Assembly (NCBI GenBank): GCA_903925075.1
Contig: CAIYDQ010000230.1
Span: 1 to 40,796 of the forward strand
DNA: 40,796 bases
Origin: an uncultured Geobacter sp.
GTDB lineage: Bacteria > Desulfobacterota > Desulfuromonadia > Geobacterales > Geobacteraceae
Direction: 5' to 3'
The position numbers and the translations under genes are program-made. The notes under the pieces are model-generated. The model had not been told where the DNA came from. It saw only the letters and a list, made by a program, of their open reading frames with translations, and made no database searches. Positions 17,910-26,489 of the stretch are shown here, in pieces; the stretch's first letter is position 1, and every line of letters begins with the position of its first letter.

Positions 17910-18122
17910 TTAGGCCTTTTTCAAGAAGCAGGTCTTCAGCACCAGGCCCTTAACCTTGTCGGCGTTGCATTCGATTTCCTCTTCGTTGGAAGTAAGGCGG
18001 ATGTTCTTAATGGCGGTTCCTCTTTTCAAGGTGACCGAAGAACCCTTCACCTTCAGGTCCTTGATGACCGTCACGGAATCTCCATCATTCAAAATGGTGC
18101 CATTGCTGTCTTTTACGGTCAT
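17910..18122 (-). CDS. Short PhnA/YjdM-domain protein
   Basis: 70 residues: the C-terminal PhnA (YjdM) domain alone, with KDSNGTILNDGDSVTVIKDLKVKGSS, LKRGTAIKNIRL and EIECNADKVKGLVLKTCFLKK. The N-terminal zinc-ribbon of longer YjdM proteins is absent. Such single-domain forms are common in bacteria, so this is not obviously a truncation. Despite the name it is not a phosphonate lyase component and its role is unknown. GGGAG lies eight bases before the ATG. There are no phn genes nearby. Confidence 0.9.
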   Translation of the reverse strand: MTVKDSNGTILNDGDSVTVIKDLKVKGSSVTLKRGTAIKNIRLTSNEEEIECNADKVKGLVLKTCFLKKA

Positions 18123-18209
18123 GGTGCAATCTCCCGGGTCTTGATCGTCGAGTGGTCTCGTTTGCAGCCGGCGGGCGCTAAACGGTGGGTTGAAAAAACG
18201 AAGCAGTTT

Positions 18210-18764
18210 TTAGCGCGCCCCCGCTGCCGGAGCGGCACGCCGGTTAAGCAGCCGAGCCCTCAGCAGGACAAATATCACCCCTGCAACCGCTCCCGCCAGA
18301 TGAGCCTCTCGCGCCACCTGCACTCCACTTGCCGCGCCGCCCACAAACAACAGGTAAAGGCAATAGAAGAAGCCGACGAGGTAGGGGGCTATCTGCCGGG
18401 GTTGCTCCAAGATGGCGGCAAGAAGAATGGCGGATAGTGCCGCGCAGGAAAGGCCGGAGCATCCGCCATAGACTTGGTAATTGCCGGAGAGTATGACCGC
18501 GATGGAGACAACCAGGGCGGCAAGCAGCGCCAGCGCCAGGGCTGAAAAGGAGCCCGACTTTCTGCTGTAGGTCGCATAGAGGGCCGCGAAGGCGGGAGCG
18601 TCGACCAGATACTGCCGCCAGGTCAAGTGCGCCGTGTGTCCGCTCAAAAGGCGCCATAACTCCCCCGACAGGACCCGCGAGACGTCCAGGGATGCCAGGG
18701 CGCTCAGATCGGCAGAAGCGGTAACCGCAGCCGAGATCAGAACGAAGACAACGGCAAAGATCAC
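18210..18764 (-). CDS. rrtA: Rhombosortase (rhomboid-family GlyGly-CTERM protease)
   Basis: 184 residues with about six membrane helices, much shorter than typical rhomboids, as for rhombosortases. WRLLSGHTAHLTWRQYLVD (37-55) matches the family's first conserved block. The catalytic Ser is expected at Ser103 in GCSG (101-104), and the catalytic His at His155 in EAHLAGAVAG. It should cleave C-terminal Gly-rich sorting signals in the inner membrane. It starts with GTG, overlapping the stop of the upstream lipoprotein gene by four bases (GTGA). The AGGAGG there is formed by the Arg codons of the upstream tail and directly abuts the start, so it relies on translational coupling. The upstream protein carries exactly the sorting signal this enzyme recognises. 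Confidence 0.85.
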   Translation of the reverse strand: MIFAVVFVLISAAVTASADLSALASLDVSRVLSGELWRLLSGHTAHLTWRQYLVDAPAFAALYATYSRKSGSFSALALALLAALVVSIAVILSGNYQVYGGCSGLSCAALSAILLAAILEQPRQIAPYLVGFFYCLYLLFVGGAASGVQVAREAHLAGAVAGVIFVLLRARLLNRRAAPAAGAR

Positions 18765-19636
18765 CTCCTGCGCCTGACAGCCAGGCAGGCGCAGGCGACC
18801 ATCAGCAGCGGCGCCAGACCGAAGGCCCCGCCACCGCCCGATTTATAGGTGTCCACTTTTTTCCAGTAATCGTTGGCCGGTTTGCCCTTGGCCCCGTCCG
18901 CCGCGTTGGCCGCCATCAGGGCCGAGACGGGGACCGCCTGGGAAAAGTCGTAGTCGTCGAATTTGGTCAGGGCCTTGGTCAGGGCATTGCCGAAATCGGC
19001 GGTCGCGGCCACGATGCCGTTGATCGACTCCTCAAGGATGGTTCCGTTCTCGGAGTAGGAGGTGGAGTGCACCGAGCGCTCGTCCGTGCCGGTGGCCCTG
19101 AAGATGACGGCGTTGTTGGGAATGTGGATGACCCTGCCGTCGATGATGCTGGAGGTGGTTATCTGGACTCCCGGCACCACGAAGTTGCCGACGATGGCCG
19201 CGTCCATAAGCCCGGCCGCGCCGCTCTGGCTGCTTCTTTGATCCTGCTGGTAGGACAGGGTGACGACGATGTCGGCACTGTAAACGGCGCGGATCTGCTC
19301 CAGGGAAATCTTGTTGTTGATCTCGTCCTCGGTGACGATGGACACCGAGCTGACGTATTTCGGGTAGGCGAGCAACTGCTTCTTCAAGTTCGTCGCCGCC
19401 AGACGGAGCGTGGTGTTGGGGACGTGGTTGGTTCGATCGGGGACGCTGACGATGGCCACCGAAGCCGGCAGGGCGAGCGGCGTCTTTCCCGACAACTGCC
19501 GGGAGTCCTTGGCTGGCTGGATCAATTCCCCCAGCGGCCTGGAGGCTGAACTTATGGCATGATCGTGGTGGGCGCAGCCGAGGGTCTGGAAGCTGGCAAT
19601 GACGATGCAGAGTGCGACGAAGATGCGGCTGCGCAT
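18761..19636 (-). CDS. Rhombotarget lipoprotein with GlyGly-CTERM sorting signal
   Basis: 291 residues. An N-terminal lipoprotein signal ends in TLGC (Cys21). The body (about 45-260) has no enzyme motif I recognise. The C-terminus is a GlyGly-CTERM signal: GGGG (267-270), a hydrophobic segment (about 272-287) and RRRR at the end. A lipoprotein with this C-terminal signal encoded beside a rhombosortase matches the family described as rhombotarget lipoprotein. The protein would be lipidated at one end and cut, possibly transferred, at the other. The start at 19636 is chosen over an ATG nine codons upstream because GGAGG lies six bases before it and the signal begins there. The function is unknown. 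Confidence 0.88.
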   Translation of the reverse strand: MRSRIFVALCIVIASFQTLGCAHHDHAISSASRPLGELIQPAKDSRQLSGKTPLALPASVAIVSVPDRTNHVPNTTLRLAATNLKKQLLAYPKYVSSVSIVTEDEINNKISLEQIRAVYSADIVVTLSYQQDQRSSQSGAAGLMDAAIVGNFVVPGVQITTSSIIDGRVIHIPNNAVIFRATGTDERSVHSTSYSENGTILEESINGIVAATADFGNALTKALTKFDDYDFSQAVPVSALMAANAADGAKGKPANDYWKKVDTYKSGGGGAFGLAPLLMVACACLAVRRRR

Positions 19637-19774
19637 GGGAAACCTCCTGTCAATCGATGGCAAGTCGCCGTGGTGCCGGTAAACGACGGTTGAATGGCAG
19701 GAATCCTATCATGCTTCTAATGGTGAATTCAAACTAAAAGAAGGGAGCAGGGGGGAGGGGCTTTTGAGCTACGT

Positions 19775-19808
19775 GCCAAGGGGCGCGCGTTGCGAAGCGC
19801 CCCTTGGC
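19775..19808. repeat. 11-bp inverted repeat between divergent genes
   Basis: GCCAAGGGGCG (19775-19785) and its perfect inverse (19798-19808) flank a 12-base loop. An outer pair, GCTACG 19768-19773 and CGTAGC 19825-19830, extends the symmetry. It lies between the rhombotarget and hemerythrin promoters. It may be a mobile-type palindrome or a regulatory site. No function can be assigned. Confidence 0.6.
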
Positions 19809-19925
19809 GCGGCAGGTGCCTCCCCGTAGCCGATGCTGTATACCGGATGCAAGGGCATGAACGGTTCACAACAATGGGCGGATATGATTAGCTGGCGCTT
19901 GCGACGGAAATCAACGGAGGCTCTC

Positions 19926-20321
19926 ATGGCACTGGTGGAATGGCAGGAATGTTACAGCGTTGGCAACGAAAGGCTCGACCAGCAGCATCAGCGTTTGGTC
20001 GCCATGATCAACCAGTTGGGCGAGGCGATGGACACCGGCTCGGAGCGGCCGGCCCTGATCAAGATACTGAACGGTTTGGCTGGCTACACCAAGACCCACT
20101 TCTCCGAGGAGGAGCGTATTCTGGAAGAGTGCGGCTATCCCGACCTCGCCGAGCATCGGGAAGAACACGTGGTACTGAACCGGCAGCTTGCCGATTTTTA
20201 TCGTGATTTTTACATGACCACTCGGCCGCAGACCGCCGAGGTCATGGCGTTTTTGAAGGGTTGGCTCTACGGCCATATCGTGGAAAAAGACCAACGCTAC
20301 TCTCCCTTTCTGGGGCCATGA
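19926..20321 (+). CDS. Bacteriohemerythrin
   Basis: 131 residues, single domain. All seven ligands of the non-haem di-iron site are present: His21 (DQQHQRL), His58 and Glu62 (HFSEEE), His77 and His81 (HREEH), His117 (GHIVEKD) and Asp122. It binds oxygen reversibly and in anaerobes is thought to store, deliver or scavenge O2 or NO. The start at 19926 follows GGAGG by six bases. An in-frame ATG at 19833 adds 31 residues unlike any hemerythrin. It is a single-gene unit ending before a strong terminator. A weak sigma-54-like sequence lies at 19805-19820. Confidence 0.95.
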   Translation: MALVEWQECYSVGNERLDQQHQRLVAMINQLGEAMDTGSERPALIKILNGLAGYTKTHFSEEERILEECGYPDLAEHREEHVVLNRQLADFYRDFYMTTRPQTAEVMAFLKGWLYGHIVEKDQRYSPFLGP

Positions 20322-20351
20322 GCCGGTAACGCGGCTTGGCGCCGATCACGC

Positions 20352-20421
20352 GGCCCCCGCTGCCGTTAAAGCTCGCGCCTCGTATTTCTCCCCCTCCCTC
20401 CTTCGCCAAGGCTTCGGCGGA
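20352..20421 (-). repeat. Dispersed intergenic repeat, copy 1
   Basis: Read on the minus strand, this segment matches 35108-35177 over about 70 bases with only a few differences and one 4-base gap. The shared core runs from GTCCGCCGAAGCC through GGGGGAGAAATAC to TTAACGGCAG. Both copies lie in non-coding gaps. The terminator at 20424 directly follows. Confidence 0.85.
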
Positions 20422-20423
20422 CA

Positions 20424-20456
20424 AGCCCCTCTCCCATCAAGGGAGAGGGGCTTTTT
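20424..20456 (+). terminator. Rho-independent terminator after hemerythrin
   Basis: AGCCCCTCTCCC (20424-20435) pairs perfectly with 20441-20452 around the loop ATCAA, followed by TTTT. It ends the hemerythrin transcript. The remaining gap to 20747 has no convincing gene but contains another TTAACGGCAGTG motif near 20473, related to the dispersed repeat. Confidence 0.85.
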
Positions 20457-20747
20457 GATTCGCCCAATCCTTAACTTAACGGCAGTGCCCCCCCGCCCCT
20501 TCCCGACCTCATCACTTCCACGTATCCATGCCTCCAATCTGCGCTATTTTTGATCCGACACACAGTCCGACGGACAGCTCCATGGCTCGTTCCCCGTTGC
20601 CAACGCCGCGCCCGATAACAGGTGCAGTTTTGGTGGAAAAGGAATATGATTTTCATTATTGATGAAAATGCGCTGAGGAGGAGGCTGGGCCAGGGTCTAC
20701 GTACACGGGGCGACTTGGGCTTCGGGAATTGGAACAGCTAAGACGGT

Positions 20748-23081
20748 ATGGGAACCTATAGACAAACGTCTGACGATGCCGCAGCAGGGCGGGAAGGAAA
20801 GAGCGCCGACGAGGTAAAGTCTCGTGCGGCAATGGCGGGACACCGCTTAAAGAGCTTAACGAAGGGAAGAGGGGAGGGATTGGTGGGTTCTGTCCACATG
20901 TCAGGCTGCGCGGGAAAAAGGCGCAAGGGGGAGTCCTGCGACGACTTGGCCGTCGCCCTGTCGGCATTGCAGGCCTCGGAGGCGCGTTACCGCAGGTTGT
21001 TCGAGACTGCCACGGACGGCATCATGATCGTCGAGGCGCAAACGGGGGAGTTGACCGACGTCAATTCGTGCCTGACCGAAATGCTCGGTTGCCGTCGAGA
21101 GGAACTGATCGGAAAGACGCTCTGGGAGATCCCGCCGCTAACCAGCATCGTCGCCAACGCGGAACAGTTCGCCGCCTTGCAGCATCGGGAGCACCTCCAT
21201 GAAGATCTGCCGCTAGCCGCCGCGGACGGGCGCCGCATCGCCGTCGAGGTGGTCAGCAACAGCTATCACGTCGATCAGACCAAGGTGATCCAGTACAACA
21301 TCCGCGACATCACCGAGCGAAAGCACGCGGAGGAGGCGCTTTTAAAAAGCGAGGAGCAGTGCCGCACCCTGGTCAGCAACATCAACGAATACGTCTACAG
21401 CGTCCGTTTTGAGAACGGGGCCATCAAATCCGTCTACCACAGCCCCAAATGCCTGGACATCACCGGATTCACCCCCGAGGAATACTACAGCGACTCGATG
21501 CTGTGGTTCAGCATGGTGCACGAGGAGGACCGGGAACTGGTCCGGGAGTTTTTGAACGACATCTTCGCCGGCAAGGACCATGAGCCGATACGGCACCGCA
21601 TCATCCACAAAGACGGCACCGAGCGTTGGATACTGAACAACTGCGCCGTGCAGCGGGACAGAAAGGGGGTCAACGTCGCCATCTCGCGGCTGGACGGCTT
21701 CATCCTCGACATCACCGAGATAAAGCACGCCGAGGAGAACATCTTTTTTCTCGCCCACCACGACCCTCTCACCAAACTCCCCAACCGCAGCACGCTGTAC
21801 GCCCGGATCGAACAGGTCCTTTCCGTGGCGCAAAAAGCCAAGCGAAACGTAGCCCTGCTGTTCCTGGACATCGACGGCTTCAAGCAGATCAACGACACCC
21901 TGGGGCACGACGTCGGCGACCGGCTGCTCCAGTTCGTCGCCAAGCGGCTAAGCGACTGCACGCGCGCCTGCGACGTGGTGTCCAGGCTGGGGGGCGACGA
22001 GTTCGTGGTCGTGCTTTGGGATTGCGGGGTGGCCGAGACCAGCATCGTGGCCGAGAAGATCCTGGCTTCCGGCTTCGCCACCGAAGACAAGCAGGTCGGC
22101 GTCAACCTGAGCATCGGCATCAGCCTGTATCCCGAGGACGGCGACGACTACCTGGTGCTGCTGAAGAACGCCGACATCGCCATGTATCACGCCAAAAAAT
22201 CGGGCGGCAACAACTTTCAATTTTTCACCCCGCAACTGAACGAGATGGCGCACGAGCGCTTTTCCATCGAGGTCGAGTTGCGCCGGGCGCTGGAGCGAAA
22301 CGAGTTGGTGCTGCACTACCAACCCAAGGTCGACCTGGTCACCGGCAGATTCAGCGGCATGGAATGCCTGGTCCGCTGGAACCACCCTCAAAAAGGGATG
22401 ATCCTGCCCGGCAGTTTCATCGACATCGCCGAGGAGAGCGGGCTGCTGACGCCGATCACCAAATGGATCGTCCTCACCGTCTGCCGGCAGATCCGGCAGT
22501 GGCAGCAGCAGGGGATCGGCTCGGTCCCCGTGGCGGTCAATCTTTCCGCCAGCTTTTTTCAGCACCGCGATTTCGAGGAGACCATCGAAACGGCGCTGGC
22601 GGAAACCGGGACCGCGCCGGAGTGCCTGGAGTTGGAATTGACCGAGGCGACCATCATGACCGATCCGCAGAAGGTCTTGGGGAGCATGGCGGCCATGAAG
22701 GCCTTGGGGTTGCAGATCTCCATCGACGATTTCGGCATCGGCTATTCAAGCTTGAGCTATTTGAAAAAGCTGCCGGTCGACAAGCTGAAGATAGACCAGC
22801 CCTTTATCCGCAACATAGCCAGCGACCCCGACAACGCGGCCGTGGTGCGCGCGGTGATCAGCATAGGGCGCAGCATGCAGTTGAGAGTCATTGCCGAGGG
22901 GGTGGAGAACGTCTCGCAGCTGGCCTGGCTGAAGGCGGAAGGGTGCGAGGAGGCCCAGGGCTTTTACTTCAGCCGGCCGTTGCCGACCAGGGGGATGACC
23001 TCGCTGCTCAAGCAGTGGGCGAATTTCCTGCACAACCCGCGCGGCAAGCTGCAGGCGAGGCACTTGTGGAACAGGGTATGA
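20748..23081 (+). CDS. PAS-PAS-GGDEF-EAL c-di-GMP turnover protein
   Basis: 777 residues, no membrane segment. PAS domains at about 75-195 and 200-330 each end in a DITE(R/I)KHAEE linker. The GGDEF domain (about 335-495) has GGDEF at 415-419 and an inhibitory site RACD at 406-409. The EAL domain (about 505-755) carries ECL instead of EAL at 539-541, keeping the key Glu, with NLSASFF, ELTEATIM, DDFGIGYSSL (660-669), KIDQPFI and EGVE (717-720). Both synthesis and hydrolysis of c-di-GMP look possible. The start is uncertain: the first 70 residues are basic and unstructured, no strong ribosome site precedes 20748, and ATG 20898, behind a purine-rich tract, is a good alternative that leaves all domains intact. 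It is convergent with the next gene. Confidence 0.92.
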   Translation: MGTYRQTSDDAAAGREGKSADEVKSRAAMAGHRLKSLTKGRGEGLVGSVHMSGCAGKRRKGESCDDLAVALSALQASEARYRRLFETATDGIMIVEAQTGELTDVNSCLTEMLGCRREELIGKTLWEIPPLTSIVANAEQFAALQHREHLHEDLPLAAADGRRIAVEVVSNSYHVDQTKVIQYNIRDITERKHAEEALLKSEEQCRTLVSNINEYVYSVRFENGAIKSVYHSPKCLDITGFTPEEYYSDSMLWFSMVHEEDRELVREFLNDIFAGKDHEPIRHRIIHKDGTERWILNNCAVQRDRKGVNVAISRLDGFILDITEIKHAEENIFFLAHHDPLTKLPNRSTLYARIEQVLSVAQKAKRNVALLFLDIDGFKQINDTLGHDVGDRLLQFVAKRLSDCTRACDVVSRLGGDEFVVVLWDCGVAETSIVAEKILASGFATEDKQVGVNLSIGISLYPEDGDDYLVLLKNADIAMYHAKKSGGNNFQFFTPQLNEMAHERFSIEVELRRALERNELVLHYQPKVDLVTGRFSGMECLVRWNHPQKGMILPGSFIDIAEESGLLTPITKWIVLTVCRQIRQWQQQGIGSVPVAVNLSASFFQHRDFEETIETALAETGTAPECLELELTEATIMTDPQKVLGSMAAMKALGLQISIDDFGIGYSSLSYLKKLPVDKLKIDQPFIRNIASDPDNAAVVRAVISIGRSMQLRVIAEGVENVSQLAWLKAEGCEEAQGFYFSRPLPTRGMTSLLKQWANFLHNPRGKLQARHLWNRV

Positions 23082-23087
23082 AAAGCC

Positions 23088-23930
23088 TCAGCCGGCAATC
23101 TTCCCTTGGGGAATGCAGCTCTCGCAGGGGACCTTTGTCTGGCACAGGCCGCAACCCAGCGCAGGAACGTTGTAGGCCTCGCCCATAGCCTTCGGGATGG
23201 TCCCGTAGACATGGTCGCGGCAGATCCGTTTGTCGTGGCCGTTTTTGGAGATGGCGCCGACCGGGCAGCGGTCGATGCAGACGCCGCAGGTGCCTTCCCG
23301 GTGGAACAGGCAGTTGGAGGTGTGGTTCCGATAGGGGCGGGGCGAGGGGGCGAGCTGCAGATCGGTGATGACGCTCCCCAGCCGATGGGCGATGCCCCCC
23401 GGGGTGATCAGCGCGTCGTTGAGGCTGAAGGTGCCAAGACCGGCGGCGTAGGCGGCGTGGCGCTCCGACCAGGATGACGCCGGACCGACCGGAGTTTCCG
23501 GATACTCGCGCCATACCGGATGGAATTGGGGGGCGAAGGCGTGGTAGCCGGCGTTGCTGAGATAGGCGGCCAGGTGCCGGCGCAAGGAGCCGTTGAACGA
23601 TTCGCCGTGGCTTCGGGTATGGGCCCAGGCGCGGGAAGGGTAGAGGGTCTCGCCGCGGTTGCTCTCGCGGATCTCGAGGGCAATGGGGAGCGCCCAGCAG
23701 ATCACCGTGCGCGGGCGCCAACCGTCCCCCCCTTCCGTTTGCGCGGTCAACTCCGCAGGAGTCAGGTGAAACTCGCCGATCACCGACTTGTACTCGCTGA
23801 AAAGCGCGTCATCCGCAGCCGCGAATCCGATCAGCGGCGCGTCGAAGTAAGGCGTCCCGGCTTCAGGGAACAGGTTGCCCGCTTCTTCCAGCACGAAGCG
23901 GCGGATTTCATCGCAGACAACTTCCTTCAT
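23088..23930 (-). CDS. Double [4Fe-4S] cluster reductase-like protein
   Basis: 280 residues. The C-terminal half has two ferredoxin-like cysteine sets: Cys207, 215, 218, 222 (TCGVCIDRCPVG) and Cys260, 263, 269, 272 with Cys237. The N-terminal half resembles the cofactor-binding part of QueG-type proteins (VICWALPIALEI, HTRSHGESFNGSLRRHLAAYLSNAGYHAF-type blocks). Proteins like this are often called epoxyqueuosine reductase, but the match is only to the general family and the real substrate is unknown. GAGGAGGG precedes the ATG at 23930. The gene ends 6 bases from the convergent GGDEF-EAL gene, leaving no room for a terminator. It is not in an operon with tRNA-modification genes. Confidence 0.82.
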   Translation of the reverse strand: MKEVVCDEIRRFVLEEAGNLFPEAGTPYFDAPLIGFAAADDALFSEYKSVIGEFHLTPAELTAQTEGGDGWRPRTVICWALPIALEIRESNRGETLYPSRAWAHTRSHGESFNGSLRRHLAAYLSNAGYHAFAPQFHPVWREYPETPVGPASSWSERHAAYAAGLGTFSLNDALITPGGIAHRLGSVITDLQLAPSPRPYRNHTSNCLFHREGTCGVCIDRCPVGAISKNGHDKRICRDHVYGTIPKAMGEAYNVPALGCGLCQTKVPCESCIPQGKIAG

Positions 23931-23942
23931 GTCTCACCCTCC

Positions 23943-24023
23943 TCAGACTCGACTCTTCAGACTCGACTTCGTTGACAAACCCCTTGGACCCAACTTCTCA
24001 GACTCGACTATCGTTGACCAACT
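23943..24023. repeat. Short direct repeats TCAGACTCGACT
   Basis: TCAGACTCGACT occurs at 23943-23954, 23957-23968 and 23998-24009. The last two are each followed by a near-identical TCGTTGAC(A/C)AAC, giving a 41-base duplication. It lies just upstream of the [4Fe-4S] protein gene, in a gap with no gene of its own. Confidence 0.75.
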
Positions 24024-24149
24024 CCGCTTTGCCTATAGGCCGCTTCGCCCTGATATCTGAAATAGCACACCCTGTGGGCGCTTCGCGAATAAAATCTGGA
24101 GACGAAAACATTAGATTGTTGCCACGCAGTAGGCGCAGGAATCTGCGAC

Positions 24150-24240
24150 CATAGCTCCCCCTCCCCTTGCGGGAGGGGGCTGGGGGGTGGGGTCGCGCGC
24201 TTAACTCAACGGCAGTGGGGAGGGGGAGGGGGAGTCCCCG
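24150..24240. repeat. G/C-rich hairpin plus a partial copy of the dispersed repeat
   Basis: CCCCCTCCC and GGGAGGGGG (about 24157-24178) form a hairpin. It is followed by CGCGCGCTTAACTCAACGG and CAGTGGGG, which resemble the right end of the repeat at 20352 and 35108. Nothing else in 23931-24389 looks like a gene. Confidence 0.5.
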
Positions 24241-24389
24241 ATGCCTCGGCCTAGAGATATCAAAGGGCGGCCCACATTCGAAACTTCCAGCTGGAGTGGG
24301 CGCTCGTCGCAACCCGGGCGTTTGGCCACCCTCGCGCGTGGCACGAATCCAATCCGGACAATAATCCGCTGCCTGCGAATTTTCTTGCC

Positions 24390-24418
24390 TTGACACGAGA
24401 CCCAAACACTGGTTAATT
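24390..24418 (+). promoter_or_regulatory. Sigma-70-type promoter for the chemoreceptor gene
   Basis: TTGACA (24390-24395), a 17-base spacer and TTAATT (24413-24418) form a good housekeeping promoter about 50 bases before the ATG. Inverted half-sites CACTGG and CCAGTG flank the -10 region and the start of the transcript and could bind a regulator. Confidence 0.55.
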
Positions 24419-24467
24419 AATGTGTTTTAAACAACAGCCAGTGCTAACTATACGAGGAAGGTGCTTT

Positions 24468-26471
24468 ATGGGATTTTTGGATAACGCGCGTATCGCCCGC
24501 AAATTCGCCCTGGTCGGCGCAGTCGTGACTCTGCTGCTGGCCACCTGCACGCTGGTTAACTTCCTTACCATGCGTGCAAGCAACAGCCGTCTCAAATTTT
24601 TCAACGAGAAACAGGTGGCCGTGGCCGTGGGCATCGCGGAACTGTACGCCCAGGCGGTGCAGTCTGAACTCTCCCTGCGCAACCTCGTCATCAACCCGAG
24701 AGACGACACGGCGCGCGCCAGGCTGAGCGGGGCTCTGGATGACGTCAAGACCGATTTCGACAGGACGGCGCTGGCTGCCAAGGGGTTGGAACTCGGCGAG
24801 CCGCTGGCGAGATGCTGGGAGCTATGGGACAAAACGCTGGCGATCAAGCAAAAGGTGGCTGATTTGGCCGCGAGCGATCAAGCCAAGGCGGCGGGCATGT
24901 TGGTGCAGGAGGAGACTCCCGCTTGGCGAGTCTTTAAAGATGAGCTGCTAAAGCTGCATGCCGTGGCCAAAAAAGAGCTTGCCGTCAACACCGCCGGCAT
25001 CGAAGCGCGGAACCTCTCCGTCGCCAGAACCAACCTGATCCTTTTAGTAGCCGCGGCGCTATTAACCGGCGCGCTGCTGTACGCCTTTTCCCGCGATTTG
25101 TCGCGCAGGCTTCTCAGGGTCGGCGAAGGTCTGCGCGGCATGGCTGAAGGCGATTGCGATCTCACCAAGCGCATCGACTTGGACTCGAACGACGAACTGG
25201 GGCAGATCGCCAGACTTTTCAATCGATCCTGGGACAAACTGGACAGACTGATTGCCGAGATATTCGACCATTCCACGCAGGTCGGCACTTTTGCCGGGCA
25301 GCTTTCCATTCAGTCCCACAGGATCATACGCAATTCGCGCCAGATCGCCGGCCAATCCGAGTCGGTAGCCACGGCCGGAGAGGAAATGGCGGCGACCTCC
25401 TACGAAATCGCCAAGAATTGCTCGAAGGCCGCGGGAAATTCCACCTCCGCCAACGACGTGGCGGAAAGCGGACAGGGCGCCGTGACCACCACCACTGCCC
25501 GCATGAGCTCGATCAAGAGGGAATTGGAATGCTCGTCCCAAGTCATCGAGCGGCTGGGGCTTAACTCGGAGAAAATCGGGGAGATCGCCCACACCATCCA
25601 GGACATCGCCGACCAGACCAACCTGCTCGCCTTGAACGCCGCCATTGAGGCGGCCCGCGCGGGCGAGCAGGGGCGCGGCTTCGCCGTGGTTGCCGACGAG
25701 GTGAGGGCTTTGGCCGAGCGCACAGCCAAGGCGACCAGGGAAATCGCCTCCATGATCGGTTCCATTCAGGTTGAAACCGGCAACGCGGTCTGCGCCATGA
25801 AGAGGAGCGTCGACGAGGTATCCGCCGGGGTGGACGATGCTCGGGACTCCGGCTCGGTGCTGGGCAACATCATCGAACAGATCGGCGAAGTCACCATGCA
25901 GATGAGTCAGATTGCGATCGCGGCCGAGCAGCAAACGACGACCACCACGGAGGTGGTCGGCAACATCAACGGCATCTCCGACTCGATCGGCGATTTCGAA
26001 CATGCAGCCGTCGCCATAAACGACAAGATCGACCAGTTGATGGAAATCTCCGACAAGCTGAAGACCACTTCCTCCACCTTCAAAGTCGACCTCGACCCGC
26101 TGGCGGTCCTGAATGTGGCGAAGCAGGATCACATCTTGTTCGTCAACCGGATCGCGCGCTGCCTGGACGGCAAGGAGGCGATCCAGTCGCGCAACCTCCC
26201 CGACCATGCCGGTTGCCGGTTCGGCAAATGGTACTTCAGCGCCGGCCAGGAGTTGTGCAACCACTCTCCCACCTTCAAGGCCCTCAACGAACCTCACGAA
26301 AAGATCCACCGCGTCGCCAAAGAGGCGGTGGACCTGGCCAACCGCGGGGATGGAGACGCGGCCGAGGAAAAACTGCGCGAGGTGGAGGATCTTTCCGCAA
26401 GGATCGTTTCCATGCTGGAGCAGGTTCAGCAGGAGTGCGTATCCACCAAGGTGAGCCGGGTCGCGGTCTGA
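24468..26471 (+). CDS. Methyl-accepting chemotaxis protein with C-terminal CZB domain
   Basis: 667 residues. Membrane segments at about 13-34 and 192-212 enclose a helical, four-helix-bundle-like periplasmic sensor. HAMP follows (about 213-265), then the signalling domain with the hairpin tip [20 protein letters not shown] and [20 protein letters not shown]. After it comes a CZB (chemoreceptor zinc-binding) domain (about 545-620): [17 protein letters not shown] and HEKIH supply the conserved His and Cys ligands. CZB domains in other bacteria sense zinc or hypochlorous acid. The start at 24468 is set by AGGAAGGTG. A frame opening 16 codons earlier lacks a site. No che genes are adjacent, so it is a stand-alone receptor. 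Confidence 0.95.
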   Translation: MGFLDNARIARKFALVGAVVTLLLATCTLVNFLTMRASNSRLKFFNEKQVAVAVGIAELYAQAVQSELSLRNLVINPRDDTARARLSGALDDVKTDFDRTALAAKGLELGEPLARCWELWDKTLAIKQKVADLAASDQAKAAGMLVQEETPAWRVFKDELLKLHAVAKKELAVNTAGIEARNLSVARTNLILLVAAALLTGALLYAFSRDLSRRLLRVGEGLRGMAEGDCDLTKRIDLDSNDELGQIARLFNRSWDKLDRLIAEIFDHSTQVGTFAGQLSIQSHRIIRNSRQIAGQSESVATAGEEMAATSYEIAKNCSKAAGNSTSANDVAESGQGAVTTTTARMSSIKRELECSSQVIERLGLNSEKIGEIAHTIQDIADQTNLLALNAAIEAARAGEQGRGFAVVADEVRALAERTAKATREIASMIGSIQVETGNAVCAMKRSVDEVSAGVDDARDSGSVLGNIIEQIGEVTMQMSQIAIAAEQQTTTTTEVVGNINGISDSIGDFEHAAVAINDKIDQLMEISDKLKTTSSTFKVDLDPLAVLNVAKQDHILFVNRIARCLDGKEAIQSRNLPDHAGCRFGKWYFSAGQELCNHSPTFKALNEPHEKIHRVAKEAVDLANRGDGDAAEEKLREVEDLSARIVSMLEQVQQECVSTKVSRVAV

Positions 26472-26489
26472 TCCCTGCGGGAAACCGCC

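Noticed and set aside
17910-18122. Phosphonate utilisation function for the PhnA-domain protein
   Set aside because: The name is historical; no C-P lyase genes are nearby and the domain has no lyase activity motif.
19805-19820. Sigma-54-like sequence TGGCGCGGCAGGTGCC upstream of hemerythrin
   Set aside because: GG and GC are correctly spaced, but several other consensus positions are wrong and it overlaps a palindrome; too weak to call.
19833-19925. N-terminal extension of the hemerythrin
   Set aside because: The extension lacks homology, and a strong ribosome site directly precedes the internal ATG at 19926.
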